From Streptomyces sp. NRRL WC-3626 (GTDB taxonomy: Bacteria; Actinomycetota; Actinomycetes; Streptomycetales; Streptomycetaceae), in contig NZ_JOCA01000028.1 in NCBI RefSeq assembly GCF_000718785.1, forward strand, positions 1-64,000: a stretch of DNA of 64,000 nt, read 5' to 3'. A program made the translations under genes and the position numbers. Shown in pieces: positions 63,340 through 64,000 of this stretch (position 1 is its first letter; every line of letters begins with the position of its first letter). The notes under the pieces were generated by a model. That model was not told where the DNA came from. It was given only the letters and a program-made list of their open reading frames with translations, and ran no database searches.

Positions 63340-63680
63340 GCGGAGCACGACTGACGCGGTGCGCCCCTCTGCCGTAGGGCGGGCGTCCGTGGAGAAACAC
63401 GTCACCGGTACCGATGTCTGTCGCCGGGTGGCCCGTGACCGGGGATCGGAAGCCGGACGGCGGTGCGGTGTCGGTCGTCCGCCCGGTCCGGATGCCCGTG
63501 GGGCGGTGGCGTGGATGCCAGGGGGCACGCCGCGATCGCCGGCTGAGTGGTCCCGTAGCCCCGAGGCCCGGATGCCGCGCATGGGGCGCTGGAGTCCGGA
63601 AGCGCGTGGTGTCCGGTCGCCTGGACGTGAGGGCGCAAAGACGTCTGTGCTGCCCGCGTCCAGGCGACCGACAGCCCCGG

Positions 63681-63702
63681 CGTACCGTGCCGGCACGGTA
63701 CG
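63681..63702. repeat. 22-bp perfect palindrome downstream of lexA
   Basis: Built on the half-site CGTACCGTGCC, fully self-complementary with no loop spacer, 145 bases beyond the lexA stop. It may be a terminator stem or a dimer-binding site. A partial copy (GGTACG) occurs at 63716-63721. Confidence 0.5.
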
Positions 63703-63769
63703 CACGCCGACCCCGTCGGTACGGGCATCCCCGCGCCGGCGGAACCGGCCCGCGGTTCCGGACAGCACA

Positions 63770-63800
63770 GGACCCCGGAACCGGCGCAGGGGTCCCGGGG
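63770..63800 (-). terminator. Probable lexA terminator hairpin
   Basis: GGACCCC ... GGGGTCC pairs across about 15 bases with extra CGG/CCG pairing inside, roughly 50 bases after the lexA stop. No T tract, usual in Streptomyces. Confidence 0.4.
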
Positions 63801-63846
63801 CCCGGTCGAGGGGCGGGGCGGGCGTCGAGGCTGCCCCGCGCCGTGC

Positions 63847-64000
63847 TCAGACGCGGCGCAGAACGGCCACCACCTTGCCCAGAATGGTCGCGTCGTCGCC
63901 CGGGATCGGCTCGTAGGCCGCGTTGTGCGGGAGCAGCCAGACATGGCCGTCCTCGCGCTTGAAGCGCTTGACGGTCGCCTCGCCGTCGAGCATGGCCGCC
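63847..64000 (-). CDS. lexA: SOS repressor LexA, C-terminal end (cut by the window edge)
   Basis: The last 50 codons of LexA are present on the minus strand; the start is beyond position 64000. The sequence [20 protein letters not shown] contains the catalytic Lys of the self-cleavage Ser-Lys dyad (in ATVKRF), followed by [20 protein letters not shown] and the final KVVAVLRRV. This is the S24 peptidase domain that is activated by RecA filaments. Convergent with dinG. Confidence 0.93.
   Translation of the reverse strand, partial: AAMLDGEATVKRFKREDGHVWLLPHNAAYEPIPGDDATILGKVVAVLRRV

Larger units (their letters stand above)
63340..63846. other. dinG-lexA convergent intergenic region
   Basis: About 507 bases without a supported gene; open frames here on both strands have no homology. 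It holds a 22-bp perfect palindrome at 63681-63702 and a GGACCCC/GGGGTCC hairpin at 63770-63800 that could end lexA transcription. Confidence 0.5.

Noticed and set aside
63402..63962. Several 180-codon frames overlapping the dinG-lexA gap and lexA tail
   Set aside because: They overlap the clear LexA C-terminus in other frames and show Arg/Pro/Gly-rich composition without homology.

Overview
The window is high-GC actinobacterial DNA with clear Streptomyces traits: very GC-rich third codon positions, many GTG starts and 4-base ATGA/GTGA gene overlaps. The gene order osaC-osaA-osaB-ftsK, rimO-pgsA-cinA-clgR-dps, lhr, recA-recX, gluABCD/gluRK, miaB-miaA-dapF-rshA-hflX, dinG-lexA is, from memory, the core-chromosome recA region of Streptomyces coelicolor and relatives. 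I see no prophage, insertion sequence, CRISPR array or integrated plasmid. Almost everything is conserved core; the less expected material is in leaders, intergenic sites and a few altered proteins.

Layout. 1-1080: 3' end of a 5S rRNA with the rRNA operon terminator, a shortened DegT-type aminotransferase lacking its PLP-lysine segment, and tRNA-Thr(GGT). 1086-10703: osmotic-stress module, OsaC (RsbW-like/PAS/GAF/PP2C) divergent from OsaA (giant multi-HAMP hybrid kinase) and followed by the response regulator OsaB. 10860-18784: FtsK, a RodZ-like HTH membrane protein, and the coupled rimO-pgsA-cinA-clgR chain, then a Dps ferritin. 18884-27023: small membrane protein, Nei glycosylase and Lhr helicase on the minus strand, AraC regulator with AzlCD exporter. 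27075-31763: toroid-fold protein, DUF3046, PerM-type membrane protein, recA (LexA-type box in its promoter) and recX.

32026-35054: a sulfur locus of cysteine dioxygenase and rhodanese, preceded by a previously unmarked 15-codon leader ORF containing three cysteines, which looks like a cysteine-responsive attenuator; then an FAD monooxygenase. 35070-41846: glutamate ABC importer gluABCD, divergent from its GluR/GluK two-component system, plus a TAXI-type binding protein. The gluA-gluR gap carries an 11-bp-phased direct repeat and a hairpin followed by T5.

41901-55519: MazG-like hydrolase, small membrane proteins, miaB, a LigB-like protein, an orphan MT0933-type antitoxin, miaA, dapF, rshA (hydrolase motifs intact, synthetase motifs eroded), an M1 aminopeptidase and hflX. 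55589-61130: tandem paralogous trypsin-like lipoproteins, then a two-gene siderophore locus (NIS synthetase carrying a 48-bp x3 in-frame repeat, and an acyltransferase). 61360-64000: dinG and the 3' end of lexA.

Three themes recur: stress signalling (OsaABC, RshA, ClgR, Dps), DNA repair/SOS (Lhr, Nei, RecA, RecX, DinG, LexA) and tRNA/ribosome modification (RimO, MiaA, MiaB, HflX).
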